NCBI GenBank assembly: GCA_001643675.2
Contig: LSRY02000011.1
Location: 496,001 to 560,000 of the forward strand
DNA: 64,000 nt
Direction of reading: 5' to 3'
From: Monocercomonoides exilis
Lineage: Eukaryota; Preaxostyla; Oxymonadida; Polymastigidae
Below the pieces are notes generated by a model, which was not told the origin of the DNA, ran no database searches, and was given only the letters and a program-made list of their open reading frames with translations. This document shows, in pieces, positions 50,301-62,200 of the stretch (the stretch's first letter is position 1; every line of letters begins with the position of its first letter). Both the position numbers and the translations under genes were made by a program.

Positions 50301-53022
50301 CCAACCGAGTAATGAGACTGAACATGGCGAAGCATCTAGCTCATCGGCTTCTTTGAAGCGGTCTTCCTCATCTCGTTCAACAGCAATTACACAGCAGCCA
50401 AGGGCATTCGTTGCCACAAAGCTTCCAGCCGACGTCATTCATACCAAGATGAGATTGTTTGATGCAGCTATCACAGAGTTTCTGAACAGCACAAAATGGG
50501 AAATGAATGAAGTTGCAGCATTGTTCCGATTGGGGCGTGAAGCTGGTCTTCTTCAGGATGCACTTCTGATTGATGTCTGCGAATCTCAAAGATTGGAGAA
50601 TGAGTCATTTGCAGAGTCGACATTGGAAAGATCAAATGGAATGATGGGACAAATGAGCGATTCTTTTGATCAAACTCAAAAACCTAAGGAGTCAAGCGAT
50701 TCTTCAACTACTGGCTTTGCTTCATCATCATCATCATCATCTTCTTCTTCTTCTTCTTCTTCTTCTTTTTCTTCTTCTTTTTCTTCTTCTTCTTCTTCTT
50801 CTTCTTCTTCTTCTTCTTCTTCTTCTTCTTCTTCTTCTTCTTCTTCTTCTTCTTCTTCTTCTCAAGATCAATCTTCAAAAACGACGCCTTCTCTTATTCT
50901 TGGCAGCTATGACATTGACAGCTGTCTCCAGCCTGATGAGTTTTCTGTTTTTTTAATGAAATTAGGTGTGCGAAGTGAAAAGATGAGAGAACAATTGTAT
51001 TGGAACCTCACTCTGAGTGGAATAGAAATAGAGCGCTGTGCCCATGCTATTGGCGGGTGTGATGGTTTGCCTGAAGCAAAGAAGGATTCACATGCAACGT
51101 CGAATTCCCTTTTACCCACTTCATCGACAAGTGCTCTTCCTCATCCAGGGCATCATCTGAACAACATTCTGCTTCATCCTCTGCTGAAGGAATTATACAA
51201 TAGAAGAACAAAAGAGCCATTGCTGGAAAACAGAAACACACCTGTCTCGGTTGTTGAGGTGATGCAATGGATTGAGAAGGAACATAAAAATACAAAATCT
51301 CGCTCAGGAAAAAATGAAGCAAAGAAAGAAAAAACAGGCAAGAAAGATTCTACTGAAAATGAAAGTTGTTCAAAACTGACTGAAGAAGAGAAAAACGAAG
51401 AAGAGAGAATTAGGACAGACATTGGGTTTCCGTTTGTAACACAACAGATGCATCTGACTCTGCGGAGACTTCTTTTGGTAATTTCATGTGTAGCTTTGTG
51501 TTCGCAAAAGGCAAGTGCAAAAATGGAAAGAGAAAAAGAAAGAAACCTGTTAAATATTGGTGAGAACGATATATCCCTCGATCAAGAATTTGAGCAGGAA
51601 GCAGATATTGAAGAAACAAAATCATCAGTTGCGCGCTTTACAAGTATTAAAAGTGACCGTTCGAATTCTGGAAGTACCACACCTTCTTCAAAAATTACTC
51701 GCACAGTTCTTCTTCCTCATATTCTTCCCGCGAATTTCATTCCATTTTCAGTAACTCGGTTTTTGTTCCGTTTGTTTTCACTTCGATATTCGAAAAAAGC
51801 ACGAAAGCAAATCTTATCTGACTCGTTGTCTGCTTCAATGAAAGTAACAATTAAAGAAGAGATTGCTTTGACTGGTAGCAGCATCTCTTCTCTTCTGCAT
51901 GATTTGCATCCATACATTGTGCAGGATGACTTGCTTGTGTTGATATCAGCTGTATTTCTTAAACACGATATCAGACGCAGTGGAATGCTAACGTTTACTG
52001 AACTGTTTGAGGGGATTAAGAGCGAGAGAGAAGGCAAAAGGGAAATGAAAAATTCAATTGGTGAATCAAAAGAATCAGCAGATGACAAAAATATGTCTGT
52101 GAATCATCACAGTGAAGGAGAAGCTGAAGAAATAGATTACACCCCAAGAGTGTTGATGACACTATGTGTTTTAATCAATCAGATCTGGCTGCGTGCGAAT
52201 GAGGACTCAAAAGCTCAAAAAGCAACATTGAAAGATTCACTTTTAATCGAAAGAAACAGACGAAGAGATTCAGTGAGTCATTCGATTCGATTGAGTGAAA
52301 CAACAAAAGAAAGCAACAAAGAATCACCAAAGATTTCTGATAATTCGAAGCTGGTGAAATCACCGCGGATGGGATATACTTCCCCAAAGAAAGCACGCTC
52401 AAGACCAACTCCGACTCAAGTGAAGAAAGCCAAAATTACAAATGAGAAAACTTTGCGCAGGAATTCTTCACATTCTTTTTCGAGACTGCGCCTTGCAGAT
52501 CTCTCAAAGCCCTTGCATGTGGCATTGAAATCAACACCTTTCCGATTTGAGCCCAACAGTGATGAATATTATGGCAGATGGAGATTGATGGATCCACAGA
52601 GCTGCAGTATGATGAGCTGGCGCCGGAAAGAGGGCACAACTGGCATATTTGTGATGTGCGGGGAGGAGCTGGCAACGAGGAAGATTGTGGATATTGAGCT
52701 GCTTTTTGACAGGCAGCTGTGGAATGAGGCAGACGCAGCAGTGTGGTGGGGGTTGAATGGAGGGAAATGGAAGAGAAAATGGAGGAAAGAGCAATGGGCA
52801 GACAGAGAAATTGATGCGAATAAGAGGCTCCCACGAAGATATGGAAGGAAAACAACAGGAAACGGGAGAAAAGGAGAGCTAAAAGCAGAGAAAAGTATTA
52901 AACATGAAGAAGAAGATGATGATGATGATGAGCTGGAGGCTGTTCATATTGCCGAACCTGTTTTGAGTTATCTTGATTCATTGAAAGTTAAAAGCTCAAT
53001 GGGCGGAGTATTTAGCTTCTGA
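47386..53022 (+). CDS. Large disordered protein with coiled coil, poly-Ser tract and EF-hand-like loop
   Basis: Single exon, 1,878 residues, ATG to TGA. The N-terminal 330 residues are polar. About residues 335-410 form a charged helical/coiled-coil stretch (DWKLRKTQELFANQMKKRI and following), then an Arg-rich block GRRRRRGRR and an acidic block. A second charged helix, EPRRDILWQLETERKRKEER, lies near residue 745. The middle is Ser/Pro-rich with many SP sites. An almost pure Ser run occupies about 1111-1160. A more ordered C-terminal third follows, with an EF-hand-like loop near 1525 (DIRRSGMLTFTE: Asp1, Ser5, Gly6, Leu8, Glu12). Another possible partner is YDIDSCLQPDEF near 1175. The last part is Trp-rich (YYGRWRLMDPQ, WNEADAAVWWGLNGGKW). 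It may be a calcium-responsive or cytoskeletal scaffold, but that is a guess; no family is recognised. Confidence 0.8.
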   Translation: MEGTKHSSIPCKFTLAQKKFHGRKKQIVPELMIPISSKSMSLQPHNKENCISPRQTDCELQRKSVSPVLLQRKNQSRSVLENNYSNRYFSPIRPSYFQFQDKLPQTDLPGNKFKNNVPNLSLLSTEKENISSMILSKQSFSDLCAKQDITDNKEYNSFQNEELLCCTPKSFCDFPFVDLFQTHQLSQEPKFSAFTEDPEENRVMNNILSSSIRVMPQLNTIGSLNYNEKEYLTERYFSDERISDLLDASPYKSDHNEIKPKEEDSLISDNESGKEVKSQSFTYSDEDHECNASELFSKKVVYEASANDEMFRKSQRDIEIESKTENDEKTIEKSTEDRKRMIESIKNDWKLRKTQELFANQMKKRIAKQKDQQMQLSTERRMERERMAQLKEIESQRLNEMSLQKWRGLLKIGEKGEKKGRRRRRGRRIFNKEGEEDDFYEEDDEIEESEDSDKDKKETKEEKNDASKKNSTLFADESIATLLTHSLITPLSSTTPLPQSPLPCPLTPPAISGTQMLFSYGASRITTPNKREQGSKVRNSPSTCAANPNSNSTSLTDRTPKSARAINKSEGQVHHYPISAFQTDEAEGFVFQKIASDSNSTRTPTPGDDSSKADVLNTPRRSSSPFTFRLSHQSPIDCSGDRTSHLSSSSTSSSSSNSNITDSLPIRQSFALSQNIKSLSPYSSESLENDSFKSHSIESIPKLSALTEWQRPVDSFPSQRGFATASTSRRNFSNFHVPWRIKEPRRDILWQLETERKRKEERKEMKCRMNGSFGRVTSDSNGCGSAADSTFELHKENADGFSELKNDKNGDLISQMKGGKEGGLSESSVSPSSPSVSMRNSSFLSPNSLNNSLSPSQSVGSSRQSPRSPTSSYVERIKSAYIQSSWPFSSTSPAHMPFSIFPESSLSSNYPSISSPRSPTSSLSSTHSPIRYSSSPSHALRSPFSRRRFQIPRSPKDLPYLQNCFPEQTDVSQPSNETEHGEASSSSASLKRSSSSRSTAITQQPRAFVATKLPADVIHTKMRLFDAAITEFLNSTKWEMNEVAALFRLGREAGLLQDALLIDVCESQRLENESFAESTLERSNGMMGQMSDSFDQTQKPKESSDSSTTGFASSSSSSSSSSSSSSSFSSSFSSSSSSSSSSSSSSSSSSSSSSSSSSSQDQSSKTTPSLILGSYDIDSCLQPDEFSVFLMKLGVRSEKMREQLYWNLTLSGIEIERCAHAIGGCDGLPEAKKDSHATSNSLLPTSSTSALPHPGHHLNNILLHPLLKELYNRRTKEPLLENRNTPVSVVEVMQWIEKEHKNTKSRSGKNEAKKEKTGKKDSTENESCSKLTEEEKNEEERIRTDIGFPFVTQQMHLTLRRLLLVISCVALCSQKASAKMEREKERNLLNIGENDISLDQEFEQEADIEETKSSVARFTSIKSDRSNSGSTTPSSKITRTVLLPHILPANFIPFSVTRFLFRLFSLRYSKKARKQILSDSLSASMKVTIKEEIALTGSSISSLLHDLHPYIVQDDLLVLISAVFLKHDIRRSGMLTFTELFEGIKSEREGKREMKNSIGESKESADDKNMSVNHHSEGEAEEIDYTPRVLMTLCVLINQIWLRANEDSKAQKATLKDSLLIERNRRRDSVSHSIRLSETTKESNKESPKISDNSKLVKSPRMGYTSPKKARSRPTPTQVKKAKITNEKTLRRNSSHSFSRLRLADLSKPLHVALKSTPFRFEPNSDEYYGRWRLMDPQSCSMMSWRRKEGTTGIFVMCGEELATRKIVDIELLFDRQLWNEADAAVWWGLNGGKWKRKWRKEQWADREIDANKRLPRRYGRKTTGNGRKGELKAEKSIKHEEEDDDDDELEAVHIAEPVLSYLDSLKVKSSMGGVFSF
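50720..50864 (+). repeat. (TCT)n/(TCA)n trinucleotide repeat inside a coding frame
   Basis: About 145 bases of TCA then TCT triplets, with a few TTT interruptions, encode a nearly pure serine run of about 48 residues within the 1,878-residue protein. It stays in frame, so length changes in whole triplets would be tolerated. Confidence 0.95.
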
Positions 53023-53393
53023 ATATCGCTTTATGAGGAAGTTGTTGAATTAAATATTTTCTATTCTTTTTTGAAAAATTTTATTTTTAATATAGAAAAG
53101 ACCTTTTTCAAAGAAAGAAATAAATCACTCGCTTAATATGCAATATTTAGATATTTTTTAGGATTTCAAAAGTCAAATAACACGTTGCACAACGTATTTC
53201 ATTTTAAAAATTGTGGTTTAAATTTTGACTTGACATTTTTTCTCATTTAAAAATTATAAGTCGCGGATCAAAATTTTTTTGTCTTTTGGGCATCACTCTT
53301 TATAAATTGGATCTTAGCGCGTAAAGATCCATTTTTCTTTGTCTTTATTTCAAATTTTATTTCTTTTATCGGCTGAAGCTTGCCTTTTTCAAA
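53023..53393. other. Intergenic stretch upstream of the right-hand giant gene
   Basis: About 370 AT-rich bases separate two plus-strand genes. They hold the 3' end of one and the promoter of the next. A sequence ending TTTTTC lies just before the ATG at 53394. No gene or repeat seen. Confidence 0.5.
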
Positions 53394-56300
53394 ATGAAAT
53401 CAAGGAAAGAACAGCTTTCTTTTTTATCTTCTTGTCATTCCAGATCCACTTTATCGCGCTTCAACACGGATAATTGCCCAGGAAATAAATCTTCTGTATT
53501 TTTGGCAAAGAAATATTTTGAAGAAACTCGATCTCTTTTTCAGCAATCTTCATCAACAAATGAGTCTGAGCACAGTTTTAACATTTGGATTATTCCTGTA
53601 ATTTTTGGAGTCTGCGCAATTATTGGAGTGACTTTGTTTTTTTGGATTTACTGTTGCTACAATAAGCGAAAAAGGAGAAAAGCTGAATCTTCTTTAGGCA
53701 TCAAAAAAGAGGTAACAACAAACAAAAGCATTTCTTCAAGCTCATTAAATAATAAAAGACTTATCGAAATGACTACTATTGAGCCAGTTCAAGCAATGTC
53801 TAATATTCATGATGCGGGATTACATGAACAAGCTCGTTCTCGTTTTAATGATATCGATTGTGAACTTTCTTCAACAGCAACTATAAAAGAAAAAGAACTG
53901 CAAGAAACTTCGCCCAACGGATTGTATGACAGATCTTGTTGTATTAATGAAACAACGGAGGGATCAATCACTCCTCCTTCAGAAATAAAAATACTTCTAC
54001 CGCAGCCAAAATTATCAATGGCATCACCATTTCTAGTAACTTCTTCTTCAAACTCATTCTCCTCTTTGATTTTATCATCATCAGCAACATCTTCACCTTC
54101 CCTCAACTCCCCTTGTATATTGGTAACTTCTTCACCTTCGTCTTTTTATCCTGATTCCGCTTTTTCTCCTCTCCAGCCAGCGTTGCATGAGTCAGTTAGA
54201 CAGATGCCAGAGCAGACAGCAATAGACCCCGTTCCAAACATGCTGCGTCTGCACCACCCTGCTCCGCTGGCGCCGTCTTCTTCATTCAATCTGCCAAAAA
54301 GCAGTTCCTCATGCTCCATGTCTTCAACTTCGACAACTCCTTCTGCATGTCCCAATGAAGGCGCAGTGCCAAACATAAGCTCATCGAATTCGCTGCTTCC
54401 TTCACCCGACCCTCGCAGCATGCCCAACGACATCTCGTTGCAGCCTTCAGACCAGCTCTCAAACTCTTCTTCTTCTGCTTCCTCATCTTCGTCAACTACT
54501 TCGTCTCCTTCATCTTCCTCCTCTTCTTCATCTTCTGGTTCCTCCTCCTCTTCTTCCTCCTCCTCCTCTTCTTCTTCTTCTTCTTCTTCCTCTACTTCTT
54601 CCTCTTCCTTCTTCATCCCACACTACTCCGCCCGTTCTGAATGCTCCTCTGCCTCCAGCATGGACATCGCATCCACCCCCTTTTCATTCTACAGCACTCT
54701 CATCCTCAACTCCAACACCACCTCTTCTCTTCAGTCTGACCTGTACACTCGAATGTCCTGCCCTTCCTCGCCCAACAGAGCCTCTTCTGCAACTGATAGC
54801 TCGCTGCTCCCAAACATCCGACGCTCCACCACAAGCTTCGCTGCCCCGCCTGTCTGCTTCTCTGACTCACTCTCGCCTTCTGCGTATGCTCATGCTCATC
54901 CTCCTGCGCCTGCCCCTGCTCCATCTTCCTGGTTGTTTTCGACTGTGCCTTCATTATCGACATCATCTTATTCCTCTTCCTCCTCCTCCTCTTCTTCTTC
55001 TTCTTCTTGTTCTTCTTCTTCTTCCTTTTCAGCATCTTCTGCCCTGATCACAGCCGCAGCAGCCACTTCCTCTCTATCTCGCCGATCCTCCCTCACTCTT
55101 TCCCCTCTCCACTCATTTTTCCAGTCATCCAATCGTCCTCCTCTTCCGTTCCCTCCTTCTTCTTCTGCGTCTGCGTCTGCTTCTGCTTCTGCTTCTGTTT
55201 CTGCTGCTATTTCTGCTTCTTCTTCTGTTTCCTCTGCTTCTTCTTCTTCTTCTTCTTCTTCTTCTTCTTCTGTTTCTGCTAACAGCGCATTTGCTTCCTC
55301 AGCACACCATTCTCATTCAATCTACCCTCCAAAGCGAACGTCTTCTTCTCCGCCTTCTCTCTCTCACTCACCTAAACTCCAATTTGTAAGTACTTTTAAC
55401 TCTTCTTCCTCTGCTGCTTCTTCTGCTGCTTCTTCTGCTGCTTCTTCTGCTGCTGCTTCTTCTTCTCAACTTCCTCCTCCTCCCCAACCTCAACCTCAAT
55501 CTCTTGACTGTGATTCATCGTCTCCTTTACAATCTTCTTTATCTTCATTGCAATGTTCTTCTCCTTCTCATTCGCCTTCTCATTCGCCTTCTCACTCACC
55601 TTCTCCTTCTACCCTCCCTTCTTCTTTTTCGATTTCTTTATCCTCTCCCACTTTATCTTCATTGTCTGCTTCTCCTTCTCCTTCTTCTTCCCATTCATCG
55701 TCCCCTGCTTCTTCTCCTTCATCCTCTCCTGCTTCTTCCCCAGTTTCTCCTTCTTCCCCTTCTTCCCCTTCTTCCCCTCATTCCCCTCATTCTCTTCCTT
55801 CCTCTCTCTCCTCCCCCTCATTCGCCCTCAGCCCATCGCCTGCCAAACACCCTGCCTCTTCACAGCAGCTGAGCACAAGCGCATTCATCACTCACACAAA
55901 CCTTGCTCGCCCTCTTTCTCTGCCCACAAAGAATGACCTGCTCTTCGAAGAGGATATTTCTTCACCAGCTTTGGCTGCTGTACCTGATTCTGTTTCTTAT
56001 TCGAATTCTGATTATGTTTCTGTATCAGATGATGCTGCATTGAAACCTTCTTCTTCTTCTTCTTTCCCATCATCCTCCTCTCCCTCTTCTATACCATCAA
56101 CCCATGTTCCATCAACACCCCATATTGTGCCGTCTTCTATTTATTCCTCTCCTCCTCTGCCTGCTGCAACACCCCCGCTGCTGCATCCAGGCAGCTCCGC
56201 TTTACATAATGCATCCACTCCATTCACTCCCACTCCATTCACATCTTCTTCATTCACATCCACCCCTTCGTTCACATCCACTCCTTCGTTCACATCCACA

Positions 56301-59185
56301 CACACTTATTCATTCGCCCCTTCATATACACCTTCATTCACCCACACTCCATTCACCTCTTCGTTCACCCCTTCGTTCCATCAATCATTCACCCCTTCAT
56401 TCCCCCCTTCATCCACCCCTTCATACAACTCCACCATCACTCCATTATTCAATGCCACTTTCAGTTCCACGTTTAATTCCACTATCACTTCCACCCCGTC
56501 TTCTTCATTTGCATCCACATCCACATATTCATCCACATATTCATCCACAAATCATATCAACGTTAGTTCCTCTTCCAAGCAAACACACCTTTCTCCTCCT
56601 CCTCCTCCTCCTCCTATTTTTATGCTTTCTGCTCAAGCCACATCACAGCCACTACATGAGCCTTATGAATCTTTAGTGCCTTCTCTATCACGTCCTTCTT
56701 CTTCTTCTGTTATTGCTGCTTCTTCTGCTTCTGATAATGATGATGCTGCTGCTGATGACGATAAAGATGATAACTCTTCAGAACATTCAACCAACTTCCA
56801 TCAGCTGTTATTCTGCTCCTCACACTTGTCTAACATACCTCAAAGAAAAGATGATGATCAAAGAACAGGTAATAGCAATGACTATAACAAAGATACTGAT
56901 ACTGATAATAACATTGGTAATAACAATAACAATTGTGGTATTGGCATCAATACTAGAGACAGTGTGAGCAACAACAGAAGCAGCAGCAATGGAGAATTCA
57001 GTGAATATGCTGATGATAGAAAATGTAATAATAATAATTATAATAATAGCCATATTGGTAATGTCTGTGATGATAATGGAAATAGTAGTAATAGCAATAA
57101 CAATGCTGATATTCCATTGACGTATCCACAGAAAGCAGCAGAGTTGGCTTTGAACACTGCTGCAGTTGATTTGTCTCTTCAGCATTCATCTCAATCATCA
57201 TTGCCTTCTTCTTCTTTATCCTCCTCATCCTTGTCCTCATCATCGACTTCTGTTATTCATTCCTCTTCATCTTCTCTTTCTACCTCCTCTTCTTCTTCTT
57301 CTTCCTCCTCCTCCTCCTCCTCCTCCTTATCACCATCCACCAATCATTTATTAGATGTCATTCAGACACCACATTCATCACATACTTCTCTTCCTCTTCC
57401 TCTTCCTCTTCCTCTCTCTTCACAGCCAGATGACATGAAAGCATTGTCATTCACTCAGCCTTCTTCCACCACACCTTCTGAACATAATGTTCCTCTTCTT
57501 TCTTTTCCTGCTTCAAAGACTGATATAATTGAATCATCGTCATCGTCATCTTCTTCTTCTTTGTCTTCATTATCCTCTTCTACAAATTCATCTTCATTGC
57601 GTTTCCCTTCTTCTTCTTCCTCATCATCATCATCATCATTGTTATTATCAACAACCTCAACCTCATCATCATCATCATTAGCATCACCCCATTTAGATTC
57701 CACTCCATCCTCTGTTCATCCTTCTTCCTCATCAGATCGTCCTGCATTTGCAGCGACATACAAATTAGCTCTTCCTCTTCCTCCTCTTCCTCCTCCTCCT
57801 CCACCTCCTCCTCTATTCTCTATTCTCTCTTTATCTACTGTCTCTTCAGTCAGACCTTCTTCTTCTAATGCTTCTTCTTCTTCTTCTTCTTCTTCTTCTA
57901 TTTCATCATCATCTTCTTCTTCTTCTGTTCCTGTTACTATTCCTATTTCTGCTTCTATTTCGGGTTCTACAATGATTAACAGTACACCCGCGGTTATTTC
58001 TCCGCTTTCTTTATCTTTATCAGCTTCCTCTCCTTCTCCTTCTCCTTCTCCTTCTCCTTCTCCTTCTCCTTCTTCAGCTTCCACTTCCGCATCTTCTTCT
58101 TCCTCTTCCTCTTCCTCTTCCTCTCTTTCTCCTTCTTCTGCTGTAACGCCATCATCATCAACAACTATCTCCATTCCCACTGCACCTTCCTCTGCATCTT
58201 CTTCTTCTTCTTCTTCTTCCGTATCTTCTTCCTCTTACTCAAATTCCTCCTCCTCCTCTTCTTCTTCTTCCTCTTCCTCTTCCATATCCCCTTCCTTCAC
58301 ACCCGAAAAGAGTTCAATCAGATCTGTCTTCATCAACAAAGCAGTCAGTTCATATTTCAGCAGCTTTGTTGAGTCTCCTTCAGACATCACTCGAATTAGC
58401 CTGCCAAACACACAAATATCACCCAGTGAGTTGAAAAACGTGAAGTTGAATGCTTCTTCTTCTTCTTCTTCTTCTTCTTCTTCTTCTATGTCTTCTTCTT
58501 CTGTGGTAATAACAACTGGAAAGGATAAAGAAGATGAAGAAGAAGAAGAAGAGAGAAAGAAAGAAAAAGAAAGAGAAAGAGATATTTCGAATTGCAATGA
58601 GCAGATTATTCTTCGCCCGCCTTCTGCTGGAAGATTCTTGGATAATTCATCATCTTCAGCAAATGCATTGTCCATTCAATCACTCAATATGTCCTCACTA
58701 CCATCTTCTTCTGCTTCTGCTTCTTCTGCTTCTGTTTTTGCTCCGTCATCAATTGCAGCAGCAGCAACGACGACGACGAAAACTTCTTGTCCTTCTTCTT
58801 CTCCTTCTTCTTCCTCCTCCTCCTCCTCTTCTCTTCCAATCCCTCCACCCTCAGACAATTATCTCCAAACCTTGCCACTTTCTAAGCTTGCACTTGAATC
58901 TTCTCATCTCGTTGCCTCTCCTCCTTCTCATTCTGTATGTCTCCCGTTGGATTCTCAAACTTCACAGAAAATCGAAGAAAAACTGCTGCTTTCATCATTT
59001 TTGAGCTCTTCTTCTTCCTCTTTCTCTTCTTCTTCTTCTTCTTCTTCTTCCACTCCTCCTGTTATTCCTCCTCCTCCTCCAATCTCTGTTCTTCATTCTC
59101 TTCCCACTCTTCCACTTTCTCTTCCTTCTCTTCCTCTTCCTCTTCCTCTTCCTCTTCCTCTTCCTCTTCCTCCTGCTCCTACTCT

Positions 59186-59226
<41 letters not shown>

Positions 59227-62200
59227 TTGCTCTTGCTCCTTCTGCTAAATTACCTTCAGTTCATAAAGAACCATCACAATCAGCATCTTCCATTCAACAA
59301 AATTCATCTTCTCAAAATTCAACTTTTGCAAAGCCAACACAAAAACATAAAGTTAACAAAAAGAAGAAGAAAATGTATCAATCATCCACAAGAACTGGGT
59401 TGTCATCTTCTAATTCTGTTGATCCTTCTTCTTCTTCTTCTTCTTCTTCCTCTTTTCCTTCTTCTTTCAACTCCCCCACTCTTTCTCCTTCACAAAAAGC
59501 TCCTCAAAAGCAATCCAATTCAAAGAAAACCAAAAGAAACATGCCAACAACCAGCTTGCAATGTTCTCCTCTATCAACCTCTTCCCAACAAACATCAATT
59601 GAAGAAGAAAAGAAAACTTATTCTTCTCTTCCTTCTCAATCTTCTCATCCGTCAGAAGAGAAGAGGAAACAAACGAAGCCTTCTTATTTCAATGCACAAC
59701 CCTCACGCCCAGTGCTGACAGCAGCTGATTTGCAGTTTGTGGCAATAACACCCTCACAGATGGACGATCCATTCAAAGATGGAGTGTTGTTAACCCCGCC
59801 AAGAAGAAGGAGGAGGAGAGAAGAAGAAGAAGAAGAAAGAGAAGAAAGAGAAAGAGAAAGAGAAAGAGAAGAAGAAGAAGTGTATGCTGCTCCAAAAAGA
59901 CACAGAAAATCACAGAATGAAAAGAAGATGAAGAACAATAGGAACAAGAACAAGAACAAGAATAATAAAATGAACAATTCGAATAATCATAAACTGAAGC
60001 AAAAACATCAGACGAAGCTTGCACGTTCGCTTTATCTTTCATCAAAGTTAGGGAATGTGCTGATAGCTCTGTCTTCTTCTGCCTCTTCCTCACAATTACA
60101 CGAATTATCCAAGAAAACATCAAAATTGGCTAAGAAAACTGGCAATTTCAGAAGTGAGTTGAAAAGGAAAGATAAAAAATACTTATCGGATGCGTCTGAT
60201 GTGATGACAATAGAAGACTCACCAACTTGCACCGCTTCTGTTCTTTCTCCTCTTTCTCCTCCTTCATATGAAAACACACCAGCTGTTTTTCCTTCTCCTT
60301 CTTCTCCCTCTTCCTCTCCTCCTTCTCCTTCTCCTTCTCCTTCTCGCTCGCTTTCTCTTTCTTATTCCCTCTCTCTTTCTTTTTCAGAGCAACCACCACA
60401 AAAGACATATCCAGCACACATTGCCACCTCTTCCAGTGCTTCATTGTCTGTCTCAGATATCGCAATGAGCCTTCCATATGCATCTGAAGAAGCACAAGAG
60501 AGAATAACAAAATCTGCCTCAACACCAATCGCATCTGTATCTCCATTGTGCGAAACACCTTCTCTTTTGTCTGTTGGTGAGTCAGACATTGCAACTGTGT
60601 GTTGCAGTTGCAGTGGAAGTGGGGGTGGAAGTTGCAGTGGAAGCAGAACCAGCATTTACAGCTTCAATAACAGCAACAGTTTAAGCAACAGCATGGATAT
60701 CATCAGCAGTAGTATAAGCAGCAGTAGTAGCAGCAGCAGCAGTTGTTTTTGTTGTGGTACAAGTGATAACAACAACAACACATCTGCTTCAATGAACAGC
60801 CTGACTGATCATCTGAGCATGGCGATTGCGCTGATCAGGGAGTTGCTGAATGAAGAAGCGATGTTTGTGAGTAAAAATGGCAATGAAAGTGAAAGGAGCA
60901 CTCAAAATTTGAGGGTGATGGCGCAAGCTATCAGCAACACACAGCTGAGAAGAAGCATTGAGATAGGATTGGCATTCATTGACTTCTTGATTGACAAAAG
61001 AGAATTGAGAAAAGCGAAACAGGAAAGAGTAACAGCTGCTGCTTCTTGCTCTTCTTCGCTTATTTCTCCATTGCAGACGCCTTCTTCTTTTTCTTCTTTT
61101 TCTTTCTCTCCTTCTCCCTCTTCTCCCTCTCCTTCTCCTTCTTCTTCCTCTTCCTCTTCCTCTTCTTCCCCCGCCACATCTTCCTTCCAGCTGGAATCAC
61201 CCAATTTCCATTCATCTCGAATGCATCATGCCTCCAAAACAGTCAATCGAACACGCATCCACAAAGTGCCCCACACAAATCGAATGGGAAATCACCGCTC
61301 CTCTATTCACACCCCTCGCTTCTATTACAACCAGAATGGAGCAAACTCTTCCTTGTTGAATGCTGAGCTGTCTCCTTCGAATTCTATTGCTTCAAGCGAC
61401 AGCCAGTTTGTGTTCCAGTCACCTGAAGTCGAGGCGGAGCTACTGACTCATCTAAGGTCAATGGAAGGGAATGCATCGACTTCAATGACTTCACCTACTT
61501 CACCTGCTTCACTGATTTCGCTGGCTTCTCCCACAGAACATGGGAATTTAGTCACCCCTCACCAGAAAAGAGGAGTGAAAAGCAACCCTGTCTCACCATT
61601 TATGCAGATTGAGTCGACAAACACAGTTGAATTATCACCTCCAGTTGAAGTGGCTGGTAGAGCAGGAAGAAGAGAAGAAGGAGAAAGAGAAGAAGAAGGT
61701 GAAGGAGGTGAAGAAGGTGAAGGAGAAGAAGCAGAAGAGCAGCCAGCAGTGAATGAAGTGTGGACAGTTGAGCAAGAAGTGGAAGAAGGTGTGGAAAGAA
61801 TGGAAGGAATGGAAGGAGATGCATTGGAAGATGAGGCTGTTCATGAAGAAGGAAGAAATCAGAGTAACTTGGAAGTGCTGGAGATGCTGGAGAATGAAGA
61901 AGTCGGAACAGGACGCTCAGCATCTGCACAGCATGCGTTCGTTGAAGCAGAGAATTGGATAAGTTATGAGGATCTCAACAGCAATGGCTATAACAATAAT
62001 AATAACAGCAATAGCAATAGCAATAGTAATCATAACAATGGCACTGAAGACAACACAAGAACCCGCTTGATGCGAGCGGAAGACATCGAGAGGGCGAGGA
62101 GAGAGGCGCATGTGCACCCGCTTCTTTGGGAGCGGAGGATAGAAGAGCAAGAGAAGAAGAGAATAGCGAGGATCAAAGCAGAGTGGATGAGAGTGCACCC

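Noticed and set aside
54146-58180. Minus-strand frames made almost entirely of Glu (for example 54146-54616 and 57716-58180)
   Set aside because: They are the complement of Ser codon repeats (TCT/TCC/TTC) in the plus-strand giant frame. No ordered sequence or start context supports them.
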